From an uncultured Erythrobacter sp. (lineage in GTDB: Bacteria; Pseudomonadota; Alphaproteobacteria; Sphingomonadales; Sphingomonadaceae), in contig CAJXJR010000006.1 of assembly GCA_913055155.1 (NCBI GenBank), forward strand, positions 124,001-188,000: a stretch of 64,000 bases of DNA, written 5' to 3'. Positions 53,190-61,003 of this stretch are shown one piece after another. The notes under the pieces were generated by a model. It ran no database searches. It was not told the origin of the DNA and saw nothing but the letters and a program-made list of their open reading frames with translations. The first letter of the stretch is position 1. Every line of letters starts with the position of its first letter. The position numbers and the translations under genes were made by a program.

Positions 53190-53756
53190 TTATTGCGGCG
53201 CGGGTCCGGCCTCGCCAGCGCCCTGCTCTTCCATCTGCTGCTGCATCATCATCTGCTGGAAGGCGGCAACCCGGTCCTGGAAGTCCTGGCGCGACATGAA
53301 ATCGATCACTTCGATGTCGAAATAGAGGTCGGCATTGGGCGGGATCGGGCCGCCTTCGGGCACGTCTTCGCCATAGGCCTGATCGGACGGGATGAAGATC
53401 TCGTACTGGCCGCCCTTCTGCGTCTGCATCAGCGCGTCGCGGAAGCCGGGGATCATGTCGCCCAGCGGCAGCGGGGTGCCATCGGGGAAGATGCCTTCGA
53501 TCGGCAGCGGCATGGTTTGCGACTGGTCGAACACGGTGCCGTCGGCCAGCTTGCCGGTGTAGTTGACGAAGACCACGTCTTCCGCCGTGGGATTGGGCCC
53601 TTCGCCCGCGCGTACGGTATCCACCGACAGTCCCTTGGGCATGGCGGCCCAGGCAATCGCCACGGCCAGCACCACGGCCACCAGTACGCCCAGCCAGAGC
53701 TTGGTGAGCGATCCCTTGGCAATCGGCTGCAGCGGTACGCGGGTGACTTCGGCCAT
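53190..53756 (-). CDS. FKBP-type peptidyl-prolyl isomerase, membrane anchored
   Basis: A 188-residue protein. An N-terminal hydrophobic helix (about residues 19-37, LWLGVLVAVVLAVAIAWAA) acts as an uncleaved anchor placing the domain in the periplasm. The FKBP domain (about 55-168) shows VFVNYTGKLADGTVFDQS, GDMIPGFRDALMQTQKGG and the SDQAYGE loop. The C-terminal tail is Gln/Met-rich (FQQMMMQQQMEEQ). It catalyses proline isomerisation during envelope protein folding. A perfect 16-bp palindrome lies 21 bases upstream of the ATG. Confidence 0.93.
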   Translation of the reverse strand: MAEVTRVPLQPIAKGSLTKLWLGVLVAVVLAVAIAWAAMPKGLSVDTVRAGEGPNPTAEDVVFVNYTGKLADGTVFDQSQTMPLPIEGIFPDGTPLPLGDMIPGFRDALMQTQKGGQYEIFIPSDQAYGEDVPEGGPIPPNADLYFDIEVIDFMSRQDFQDRVAAFQQMMMQQQMEEQGAGEAGPAPQ

Positions 53757-53793
53757 GGTGATATGATCCTGTCAAAGTTTGGCGCGCCAAACG

Positions 53794-53826
53794 AAAAGGG
53801 CGCGGAAAATGTTTCCACGCCCCTTT
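53794..53826 (-). terminator. Terminator after rpsU
   Basis: On the minus strand AAGGGGCGTGGAA pairs with TTCCGCGCCCTT (one bulged G, one G-U), and the run TTTT follows immediately. It begins about 64 bases after the rpsU stop and precedes the FKBP gene, which must therefore have its own promoter. Confidence 0.75.
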
Positions 53827-53889
53827 GGCTTAGCTGCGATGTGCTTTCAAGCTTCGTGAGCCTGAAATCCGGCGCTATTGCCGCCCGTC

Positions 53890-54096
53890 TTACCGGACGC
53901 CGTCACGCTCTGCGCGCTTGCGCTCCAGCTTGCGGGCGCGGCGAACGGCGGCAGCCTTTTCACGCGCACGCTTTTCTGACGGCTTTTCATAGTGGCGGCG
54001 CAGCTTCATCTCGCGATACACCCCCTCACGCTGCAGCTTCTTCTTGAGCGCGCGCAGGGCCTGCTCCACATTGTTATCGCGAACGATGATCTGCAT
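53890..54096 (-). CDS. rpsU: 30S ribosomal protein S21
   Basis: A 68-residue basic protein with the S21 start [43 protein letters not shown] split over the N-terminal half, and an Arg/Lys-rich tail. It joins the small subunit late and affects initiation at Shine-Dalgarno sites. It is monocistronic, with its own terminator. A dyad at 54186-54208 lies in the upstream region shared with crcB. Confidence 0.96.
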   Translation of the reverse strand: MQIIVRDNNVEQALRALKKKLQREGVYREMKLRRHYEKPSEKRAREKAAAVRRARKLERKRAERDGVR

Positions 54097-54185
54097 AAAT
54101 CTAAGCCACCTTTTCCAATCTCGACAATGGCGAGAGCCCGCTGCGATCAGGCGCGGGATGCACCACTTAATTAAACGAAAAACGC

Positions 54186-54208
54186 GTCGAATCCTGCACA
54201 GGATCGAC
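54186..54208. promoter_or_regulatory. Dyad symmetry element between divergent rpsU and crcB
   Basis: GTCGAATCCTG and CAGGATCGAC form a 10-bp inverted repeat with a single bulged A and a 2-base spacer. It lies about 90 bases before the rpsU start and 98 before crcB. An operator or transcript leader hairpin are both possible. Confidence 0.4.
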
Positions 54209-54305
54209 TGAACGAGTGCGCAGATAGGCGAATCGCTGGCAAAAAGCAAGGCGAGGCTTAGCTTTTGGGTTCCGCATGCCCGCCAGCACGGCTAAGGCAG
54301 CGCCC

Positions 54306-54716
54306 ATGTCGAATGCTACTCCGCAATTATATGCCTCCGCCTTCGTTGCCCTTGGCGGAGGGGCCGGTGCGCTGCTGCGCTACCAGCTTGGGCGCCTGCT
54401 GACGCACTGGATGGGCGTGCAGGCCGTTACCACCTTTCCCTGGGCCACGCTGGCGGTGAACGCGATCGGCAGCCTTCTGATGGGCGTGCTGGCCGGCTGG
54501 CTTGCCCGCTATGGCCAGGGCGGCGACCACTTGCGCCTGCTTCTGGGCGTGGGCCTGCTGGGCGGCTTCACCACCTTCAGCGCCTTCAGCCTGGAACTGG
54601 CCATGCTGATCCAGCGCGGGCAGCTGCTGTTCGCGGCGCTCTATATCATGCTGTCGATCGGGCTGGGCGTTACGGGCCTGGTCTTCGGCCTTACCGTTAC
54701 ACGGCTGTTCTCATGA
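54306..54716 (+). CDS. crcB: CrcB/Fluc fluoride channel
   Basis: A 136-residue protein with four membrane helices. The diagnostic runs are GGGAGALLRYQLGR near the start, NAIGSLLMGVL, and GGFTTFSAFSLE with the pore-lining Thr-Thr-Phe-Ser. It acts as a dimeric fluoride exporter. The ATG at 54306 gives the usual length; one at 54276 would add 10 residues. I did not find a fluoride riboswitch pattern upstream. Its stop overlaps the pseudouridine synthase start (ATGA). Confidence 0.93.
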   Translation: MSNATPQLYASAFVALGGGAGALLRYQLGRLLTHWMGVQAVTTFPWATLAVNAIGSLLMGVLAGWLARYGQGGDHLRLLLGVGLLGGFTTFSAFSLELAMLIQRGQLLFAALYIMLSIGLGVTGLVFGLTVTRLFS

Positions 54717-55858
54717 GCAAGCCTGCCGATGAAGTCCGCCAGTTTACCGTCGGCGAAGACGATGACGGCGTGCGGCTGGACCGCTGGTTCAAGCGCCACC
54801 TGCCGCAAGTCGGCTTCGGCACGGTCAGCCGCTGGGCGCGCACCGGGCAGCTGCGCGTGGATGGCAAGCGCGCCAAGGTGGACGACAGACTGAGCACCGG
54901 CCAGGTGCTGCGCGTGCCGCCGGGCGGAGAGGATACCGCCCGCACCCAGCGCAAGCGCCGCGAACTGACGCCCGAAGACGAGGCGCTGGCCGAAGCCATG
55001 CTCATCACCCGCACCAAGGCGGCGCTGGTGCTCAACAAGCCGCCGGGCCTTGCCACGCAGGGCGGCACCAAGACCACGCGCCACGTCGATGCCCTGCTGG
55101 ATGCCTATGCCGGCGAGGACGAGCCACGCCCGCGGCTGGTCCACCGGCTGGACAAGGATACCAGCGGCATCCTGCTGGTCGCCCGCACGCCGGGCAGCGC
55201 GGCCTTTTTCTCCAAACGGTTTTCCGGGCGCAGCGCCAAGAAGATCTACTGGGCGCTGGTGGTGGGCGTGCCCGACATCCACGAAGGCACGATCGAGGCA
55301 CCGCTGGCCAAGCAGCCGGGCAGCGGCGGCGAGAAGATGCATGTGGACATGGATAACGGCCAGCCCGCCAAGACGGTCTACCGCGTGGTGGAACGCGCCG
55401 GGAACGCCGCCGCCTGGGTGGAACTGCAGCCCTTTACCGGGCGCACCCACCAGCTGCGCGTGCACATGGCGGCGATCGGCCACCCCATCGTGGGCGATGG
55501 CAAGTACGGCGGCCAGGATGCCTTCCTGACTGGCAGCATCAGCCGCAAGATGCACCTGCACGCCCGCCGCCTGATCATCGATGCCCCCGGCGGTCAGACG
55601 CTGGACGTGACTGCCGATCTGCCCGAACACTTCGCCCAGAGCATGGAGCAGCTGGGCTTCGATCCCGCGATGAGCGATGCCGGCCCTGTCGCCACCCCGC
55701 CGCCAGAGCGCAGCCAGGAAGAAAAGAAGCAGGCCGCGCGCCAACATGCCAAGCAATACCGCAAGGCCCGGCGCGGCGAGCGAAAGGCCCGCGGCGCGCC
55801 CGATGGCAAGAAGCGCGGCAAGCCGAGAGGCACCAAGCCAAAGGGCCGCCGCAAGTGA
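54713..55858 (+). CDS. RluC/RluD-family pseudouridine synthase
   Basis: A 381-residue enzyme with an N-terminal S4 RNA-binding domain (about 15-75), a catalytic domain with HRLDKDTSGILLVAR (Asp147 as nucleophile), and the LxPxTGRTHQLRVHM-like motif LQPFTGRTHQLRVHMA. A basic, probably disordered Lys/Arg tail (about 325-381) adds RNA affinity. It isomerises uridines in 23S rRNA, most like RluC, but the site cannot be read from sequence. It overlaps both crcB and the HAD gene by four bases. Confidence 0.92.
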   Translation: MSKPADEVRQFTVGEDDDGVRLDRWFKRHLPQVGFGTVSRWARTGQLRVDGKRAKVDDRLSTGQVLRVPPGGEDTARTQRKRRELTPEDEALAEAMLITRTKAALVLNKPPGLATQGGTKTTRHVDALLDAYAGEDEPRPRLVHRLDKDTSGILLVARTPGSAAFFSKRFSGRSAKKIYWALVVGVPDIHEGTIEAPLAKQPGSGGEKMHVDMDNGQPAKTVYRVVERAGNAAAWVELQPFTGRTHQLRVHMAAIGHPIVGDGKYGGQDAFLTGSISRKMHLHARRLIIDAPGGQTLDVTADLPEHFAQSMEQLGFDPAMSDAGPVATPPPERSQEEKKQAARQHAKQYRKARRGERKARGAPDGKKRGKPRGTKPKGRRK

Positions 55859-56511
55859 CTATCCGGCTCGCCGTCTTCGATTGCGACGGCACGCTCAGCG
55901 ACGGGCAGGCCGGCGTAGTGAACGCGATGGAAGCCGCCTTTGCCGAAGTGGGCGAGCCCCTGCCCCACCGGGTGCAGGTGCGCCGCATCGTCGGCCTCAG
56001 CCTGCCGCAGGCGATCCGCCAGCTTGCGCCCGACCTGCCCGAAGAGAGCCAGATGGCCGTTGTGCAGGCCTACAAGCACGCCTTTCGCCAGTCGCGCGAG
56101 AACGGATCGCTGCGCGAACCCCTGTTCGAGGGCATGAAAGACCTGCTGCACCGCCTGCACGCTGGCGGCTGGACGCTGGGCGTAGCGACCGGCAAGTCCG
56201 ACCGCGGGCTGACGAGCACGCTGGCGACGCACGGGCTTAGCGACCTGTTCGCCACCACCCACACGGCAGATCGCCACCCGTCGAAGCCCCATCCATCCAT
56301 GCTGGAAGCGGCCATGGCAGACGTGCTGGCAGAGCCCAATACGACCTGCATGATCGGCGACACGGTGTTCGACGTGCAGATGGCGCATGCGGCAGGCGTG
56401 CGCGCCATCGGCGTATCGTGGGGCTATCACGAGCCGGACGAACTGCTGGCGGCAGGGGCCGTCGCCGTGGCAAACGATATGGCCGAACTGGAGAGACTGA
56501 TCGATGGATGA
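55855..56511 (+). CDS. HAD-family phosphatase, phosphoglycolate phosphatase-like
   Basis: A 218-residue HAD hydrolase. Motif I is VFDCDGTLSD (nucleophile Asp9, acid Asp11), motif II is GVATGKSDRG, and motif IV is MIGDTVFDVQMAHAAG. The helical cap between motifs I and II places it in subfamily IA, with phosphoglycolate or pyrophosphate phosphatases nearest. It overlaps the preceding synthase gene (ATGA) and the following gene by eight bases, so it is part of a tight five-gene run to the ATP12 factor. Confidence 0.9.
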   Translation: MTIRLAVFDCDGTLSDGQAGVVNAMEAAFAEVGEPLPHRVQVRRIVGLSLPQAIRQLAPDLPEESQMAVVQAYKHAFRQSRENGSLREPLFEGMKDLLHRLHAGGWTLGVATGKSDRGLTSTLATHGLSDLFATTHTADRHPSKPHPSMLEAAMADVLAEPNTTCMIGDTVFDVQMAHAAGVRAIGVSWGYHEPDELLAAGAVAVANDMAELERLIDG

Positions 56512-56743
56512 TCGCGAAGCCGCCGAAGCCCGCGCCAGGGGGCGCTTCATGCTGATCAACGCCATGCGCATTGCCGGCGTGGTGATGATCCTGGCCGGGA
56601 TCGCGGTGTTCAACGGGGCGCTGCCGCTGCCCGACTGGGCGGGCTACGTGCTGCTGGTGCTGGGCATGATCGAGACCTTCCTTACCCCCACCCTGCTGGC
56701 CCGCCTGTGGAGCACCAACGACAAGCACGATCGGCGCCGATGA
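56504..56743 (+). CDS. Small two-helix membrane protein, unknown
   Basis: A 79-residue protein with a polar start (DDREAAEARARGRFM), hydrophobic helices at about 16-35 (NAMRIAGVVMILAGIAVFNG) and 42-66, and a basic tail (STNDKHDRRR). No family is recognised. It overlaps the HAD gene by eight bases at its start and the ATP12 gene by four at its end, so it is clearly translated within this operon. A link to ATP synthase assembly through its neighbour is only a guess. Confidence 0.78.
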   Translation: MDDREAAEARARGRFMLINAMRIAGVVMILAGIAVFNGALPLPDWAGYVLLVLGMIETFLTPTLLARLWSTNDKHDRRR

Positions 56744-57435
56744 AGCGGTTCTGGAAAGAGGTTTCGGTCGAGCAGCGCGACGGCGGCTGGCAAGTGCTGC
56801 TGGATGGCCGCGCGATTCGCACACAAGGGCGCGCCGCGCAATTGCTGCCCACGCGCGCAGCGGCAGAACTGGTGGCCGCCGAATTCGCCGCGCAGGGCGA
56901 AGAGATCGAGCCGAAAAGCTTTGTCCACCGCGACATCGCCGATTTCGCTATCGACATGGTCCGCCCCGACCGCACCGGCCACGTGGCCAAGCTGCTATCT
57001 TACGCAGAGACCGATACCCTGTGCTATCGCGCCGATCCGGACGAGCCGCTGTGGAAGCGCCAGCAGGACGTTTGGGAACCCCTCGTCAGCGCCTGCGAGG
57101 CGGCCCACGGCATCACCCTGGAACGCGCCAGCGGCATAATCCACCGCCCGCAATCGGCTGAGAGCCTTTCCGCCTTGCGCCAGCGGCTGGAGGAAGAGGA
57201 CGACTTCACCCTCGCCGCGCTGGTGACGCTGGCCTCCATCGCAGCATCGCTGGTGGTGCCGCTGGCCGTGCTGGAACAGGGCGCCGACGTGGACGCGCTG
57301 TTCGCTGCCGCGAACCTGGAGGAAGACTGGCAGGCCGAGCTGTGGGGCTGGGATTACGAGGCCGAGGACGCGCGCAAGGCCAGGCTGGAAGCCTTCAGGC
57401 AGGCCGCCCGGTTTGCCGAGGCAGCGCGGGGCTAG
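56740..57435 (+). CDS. ATP12-family F1-ATPase assembly chaperone
   Basis: A 231-residue protein of the ATP12 family, which helps the F1 alpha subunit assemble and is found in alphaproteobacteria and mitochondria. The start MKRFWKEVSVEQRDGGWQVLLDGR, the TDTLCYRAD segment and the acidic VWEPLVSACEAAHGI region are typical. The C-terminus has the AALVTLASIAASLVVPLAVLEQ helix. Overlap with the previous gene (ATGA) fixes the start at 56740. It converges with the next gene with one base between the stops and no terminator. Confidence 0.92.
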   Translation: MKRFWKEVSVEQRDGGWQVLLDGRAIRTQGRAAQLLPTRAAAELVAAEFAAQGEEIEPKSFVHRDIADFAIDMVRPDRTGHVAKLLSYAETDTLCYRADPDEPLWKRQQDVWEPLVSACEAAHGITLERASGIIHRPQSAESLSALRQRLEEEDDFTLAALVTLASIAASLVVPLAVLEQGADVDALFAAANLEEDWQAELWGWDYEAEDARKARLEAFRQAARFAEAARG

Positions 57436-57436
57436 C

Positions 57437-58018
57437 TCAGCCTACCCACTCCGCGACTTCGTCTGCCACCACGTTCGCCGCTTCGTTCAGCGCGGCGCCC
57501 ACGTCGTTTGCTTCGGGCAAGGCGGGTACGGCGTGTTCGAACCGGCGGGTACGGATCGTGCCGTCGGGCATTTCCAGTACCGCGTCATATCGCACCACGG
57601 CATTGCCGCTGGCGGCATCGTAGCCCATGTCGACCAGCTGGCCGGTCAGCTGTGTGCGCGCGACATATTCCAGCTCACCACCGCCCACGACCAGGCGGTT
57701 GCCCTTGGCGCGGATGGTTTCGGCCAGCACGTTGCGGAACAGCTGGGCCGGCTTTTCCACCCAGAAGGCATCGGCAAGGTAAGCCAGCGAGCTGTCGCTG
57801 GTGGTTACCGGCACGCGGGTGACATTCAGGCGCTGCGTTACCGAGGGCACCTGCACCGCCAGCGCGGCGGCGGCTTCGCCTTCGGCGGCCGCCCCCGCGG
57901 GAATGTTTGCGGCCGGCGTCAGCGTGAGCAATTGCTCGGGCGGTTCGGAGCCCAGGCTGATGCAGCCCGACAGCAGGCCGAGCGTAGCCGCGGCGGCGAG
58001 GATCTTGGTCTTGGTCAT
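57437..58018 (-). CDS. ABC-transport auxiliary lipoprotein of the Mla-type system
   Basis: A 193-residue lipoprotein (lipobox LLSGCISLGS) with an ABC_trans_aux/PqiC-like domain. It has the familiar VTTSDSSLAYLADAFWVEKPAQLFRNVLAETIRA segment in its middle. Three ATGs occur in a row; the last, at 58018, is seven bases after GGGGGAG and is chosen. It ends the mlaE-mlaF-mlaD transcript and probably sits at the outer membrane as the acceptor-side component, in place of a soluble MlaC. Confidence 0.85.
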   Translation of the reverse strand: MTKTKILAAAATLGLLSGCISLGSEPPEQLLTLTPAANIPAGAAAEGEAAAALAVQVPSVTQRLNVTRVPVTTSDSSLAYLADAFWVEKPAQLFRNVLAETIRAKGNRLVVGGGELEYVARTQLTGQLVDMGYDAASGNAVVRYDAVLEMPDGTIRTRRFEHAVPALPEANDVGAALNEAANVVADEVAEWVG

Positions 58019-58035
58019 CATCATGCTCCCCCGCC

Positions 58036-58983
58036 TCAAGGCTCGTAATCCGGCAGTGCCGGGCCGCTGATCAGCGAGCCTGCACCTTCCGATTCCAGCC
58101 GTTCCGTCATCATCCGCAGGTTCTGGCTGGTCTGCCGCAAGTCACGCAAGGTGGCCGTGGCCGCAGGCAGCGTGTCCTGGTTCAACTGCTGGGTAATCGG
58201 TTCGACATTGGCCAGCGTGGTTTCCAGCGAATCCGCTGCCACGCGGGCAGAGGCGAGTGTCTCGCGCAGTTCGGTGGCGATGGCGGGCCCTTGCGTTTCC
58301 AGCAGCGCGTCGGTGGTTTCCAGCGTGTCTTCGAAAGCGGCCAGCGTTTCCGTCGATTGCGCCAGGGTTAGCTGCAGTTCCTGCATGGTGCGCTGCACTT
58401 CGGGCGAGCTGCGCGCCAGTTCGGCACTGATGGTGTCGGTGTTGCGCAGGATGCCGGCGATCGAATTCTGGTTGTCGTCGTCCAGCACCCGGGTGAGGCG
58501 ATCGGTCAGCGTGGCCAGCCGTTCCAGCAGCAGTGGCGCAGAGGCGAGGATTTCGCCCACCGCACTGTCGGACGGCGGGATCACCGGCACGCCTTCGGGG
58601 CAATCGGTGGTTTCGCAGGTGATCGGCGGCTGGCTGGAGCGGCCACCGGCCAGGCTGATGTTGGCAACGCCGGTAAAGCTGGCGGAAATGCTGGCGGTGG
58701 TGCCAACCAGGATCGGCGTATCGCCATCCACCGTGATCCGCACCTTCACGAATTCCGGGTCGCGTTCCCAGATGGAGATATCCGCCACCTGCCCCACGGG
58801 CACGCCCGAATAGGTGACGACGGAGCCTTCCGCGACGCCACCCACGGACTGTTCGTAGAAGATGTCGTATTCCTTGTTGTCACGGTCTCCCAACCGCGCC
58901 AGCCAGATGAAGAAGCCCGCCGCCGCTGCCAGCAGCAGCAGGGTGACGGCCCCTACCCAGATATGGTTTGCCCGTGTTTCCAT
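58036..58983 (-). CDS. mlaD: MlaD, MCE-domain substrate-binding protein of phospholipid ABC transporter
   Basis: A 315-residue protein with one N-terminal anchor (WVGAVTLLLLAAAAGFFIWLA) and an MCE domain (about 37-120, DIFYEQSVGGVAEGSVVTYSGVPVGQV). A long helical C-terminal part (about 160-300, Thr/Leu/Glu-rich) probably forms a coiled-coil needle, longer than in E. coli MlaD. It forms the periplasmic hexamer through which lipid passes. It lies 9 bases after the ATPase gene. Confidence 0.92.
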   Translation of the reverse strand: METRANHIWVGAVTLLLLAAAAGFFIWLARLGDRDNKEYDIFYEQSVGGVAEGSVVTYSGVPVGQVADISIWERDPEFVKVRITVDGDTPILVGTTASISASFTGVANISLAGGRSSQPPITCETTDCPEGVPVIPPSDSAVGEILASAPLLLERLATLTDRLTRVLDDDNQNSIAGILRNTDTISAELARSSPEVQRTMQELQLTLAQSTETLAAFEDTLETTDALLETQGPAIATELRETLASARVAADSLETTLANVEPITQQLNQDTLPAATATLRDLRQTSQNLRMMTERLESEGAGSLISGPALPDYEP

Positions 58984-58992
58984 CTGTCTGGA

Positions 58993-59811
58993 CTATGCCT
59001 CCCCGCCGGTGTTCTTGTCCAACGCTTTCCCCCGCTCGTGCGTTGCAGTGGCCGCACGCGCACGCGGGCCGTTGAAATATTCCTGGATCCACGGGTGGTC
59101 GATTTCGAGCAGTTCCGGGATCGTGCCCACGGCGATCACCTTCTTGTCCGCCAGCACTGCCACGCGGTCGCAAATGGCGTAGAGCGTGTCGAGATCGTGG
59201 GTGATGAGGAACACCGTCAGGCCCAGTGTGTCGGTCAGCTCACGGGTCAGTTCGTCGAACTTTGCCCCGCCGATGGGGTCGAGGCCCGCCGTCGGTTCGT
59301 CAAGGAACAGCAGCTCCGGGTCCAGCGCCAGCGCGCGGGCCAGGCCGGCGCGCTTCCTCATCCCGCCCGACAGTTCCGACGGATACTTGCTCGTCGCGTC
59401 TTCCGGCAGTCCGGTCAGCACCACCTTGTAGCGGGCGATCTCGTCCAGCAGCTGCTGGCTGAGCTCCGGGTAGTACTGCTTCAGCGGCACTTCGACGTTT
59501 TCCGCCACGGTAAGCGTGGAGAACAGCGCCCCGCCCTGGAACAGCACGCCCCAGCGGTTGCGCACGCCCAGTTCCTCGTCAGGCTCGGCGTCGGTCATGT
59601 TCTGTCCGAACACCTCGATGTCGCCCGCCTGCGGGTGCTGCAGCCCGATGATGGAGCGCATCAGCACGCTCTTGCCCGTGCCCGAACCGCCCACGACACC
59701 CAGGATCTCTCCGCGCCGCACGTCAAGGTCCAGGTCTTCGTGCACCACGAAGTCGCCGAAGGCATTGGTCAGCCCGCGGATACGGATGGGGAAGTCGTTT
59801 TCCTCGCTCAT
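58993..59811 (-). CDS. mlaF: MlaF, ATP-binding subunit of phospholipid ABC transporter
   Basis: A 272-residue ABC ATPase. Walker A is GGSGTGKSV, the signature LSGGMRKRAGLARALA and Walker B LLFLDEPT are intact, with ITHDLDT as the switch histidine. The MRKR form of the signature is characteristic of Mla/Ttg2/Mkl ATPases. It overlaps the permease gene by four bases (ATGA) and powers MlaE. Confidence 0.95.
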   Translation of the reverse strand: MSEENDFPIRIRGLTNAFGDFVVHEDLDLDVRRGEILGVVGGSGTGKSVLMRSIIGLQHPQAGDIEVFGQNMTDAEPDEELGVRNRWGVLFQGGALFSTLTVAENVEVPLKQYYPELSQQLLDEIARYKVVLTGLPEDATSKYPSELSGGMRKRAGLARALALDPELLFLDEPTAGLDPIGGAKFDELTRELTDTLGLTVFLITHDLDTLYAICDRVAVLADKKVIAVGTIPELLEIDHPWIQEYFNGPRARAATATHERGKALDKNTGGEA

Positions 59812-60917
59812 ATCCAGCCGATCCGTTCGAAGAACACGGCGAAGAAGGCATCGAGCACGATCACCATGAAGATCGCCTGCACCACCGCCGCAGTGGTGCG
59901 CAGGCCCACTTCCTCGGCGTTACCCTTCACCTGCATGCCCTGGTAGCAGCCGGCCATCGCCACGATCAGGCCGAACACCGGGGCCTTTACCATGCCCACC
60001 CAGAAATCGTGGATCGGCACCACTTCCTGGATGCGGGCGAGGAAGGTCCAGAACGGGATGCCCAGCATGACATCGCCGATCACCGCGCCGCCGATAATGG
60101 CCACGCAGGAGGAGAAGAAGCCCAGCAGCGGCATCATCAGGATCGCGGCCATGATGCGCGGGATCACCAGCGCTTCCATCGGTGAAACGCCGATGGTGCG
60201 CATGGCGTCGATTTCCTCGGTCAGCTTCATCGTGCCCAGCTGCGCGGCGAAGGCAGAGCCGGATCGGCCCGCGACCATGATCGCCGTCATCAGCACGCCA
60301 AGTTCGCGCAGGGTAATGCGCCCGACCAGGTTTACCGTCAGCGTTTCCGCGCCGAACTGCTGCAACTGCACCGCGCCCTGCTGGGCGATGACGATACCGA
60401 TCAGAAAGCTCATCAGGCCGATGATCGGCAGGCTGGTGACGCCTACCAGCTCCATCTGCCGCACCAGCGCCTTCAGGCGGAAGCGGCGCGGATGAATCAG
60501 CAGGCTGGCAAAGGCGACCAGCACGCTGCCAAGGAATCCGATCGAGGCGACCACGCCTTTCAGGAATTCGATCACCTTGATGCCGACAAGTTCGGAAATC
60601 TGCCCGAAGCTGCGCGCCGGTGGCGGAGCGATCTCGGCATCGCTCTCGCAGCCCTCCACCGCATCCAGCAACACTTCGGCCTGTTCGCTGGCACCGATGA
60701 TGTCGGCCCCGGTACGCTTGGCAAAACGAAACACGATCCACGCACCGACGGTGTCGATCGGAGTGGCGTTCGAGATGTCGATGGCCTGTACCGATTCGTC
60801 GATGGCGCGCAATTCGGGGTCGAGCTTGCCGATGCTCGACACCAGCAGGGGCCCGGTGACGACCACGGTGGCCCGCCCCCCGGACTCCTCGATGGTGAAT
60901 TCGGCCCATTCGCGCAT
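59808..60917 (-). CDS. mlaE: STAS-MlaE fusion, permease subunit of phospholipid ABC transporter
   Basis: A 369-residue protein. The first about 100 residues form a STAS-like domain ([38 protein letters not shown] in two stretches). This corresponds to the separate MlaB of enterobacteria. The remainder is the MlaE permease with the family region [35 protein letters not shown]. The fusion removes the need for a free MlaB. First gene of the operon. Its start abuts the divergent valS region, where promoters for both must lie. Confidence 0.93.
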   Translation of the reverse strand: MREWAEFTIEESGGRATVVVTGPLLVSSIGKLDPELRAIDESVQAIDISNATPIDTVGAWIVFRFAKRTGADIIGASEQAEVLLDAVEGCESDAEIAPPPARSFGQISELVGIKVIEFLKGVVASIGFLGSVLVAFASLLIHPRRFRLKALVRQMELVGVTSLPIIGLMSFLIGIVIAQQGAVQLQQFGAETLTVNLVGRITLRELGVLMTAIMVAGRSGSAFAAQLGTMKLTEEIDAMRTIGVSPMEALVIPRIMAAILMMPLLGFFSSCVAIIGGAVIGDVMLGIPFWTFLARIQEVVPIHDFWVGMVKAPVFGLIVAMAGCYQGMQVKGNAEEVGLRTTAAVVQAIFMVIVLDAFFAVFFERIGWI

Positions 60918-61003
60918 TGTGTGCAGCTATGCGGACAAAAGGCGCGCGCAGCAAGGCTCTAGCGTGTTGCCCTTGGGGTAAAGCGGTGGCAGTGGCCTCT
61001 GCC

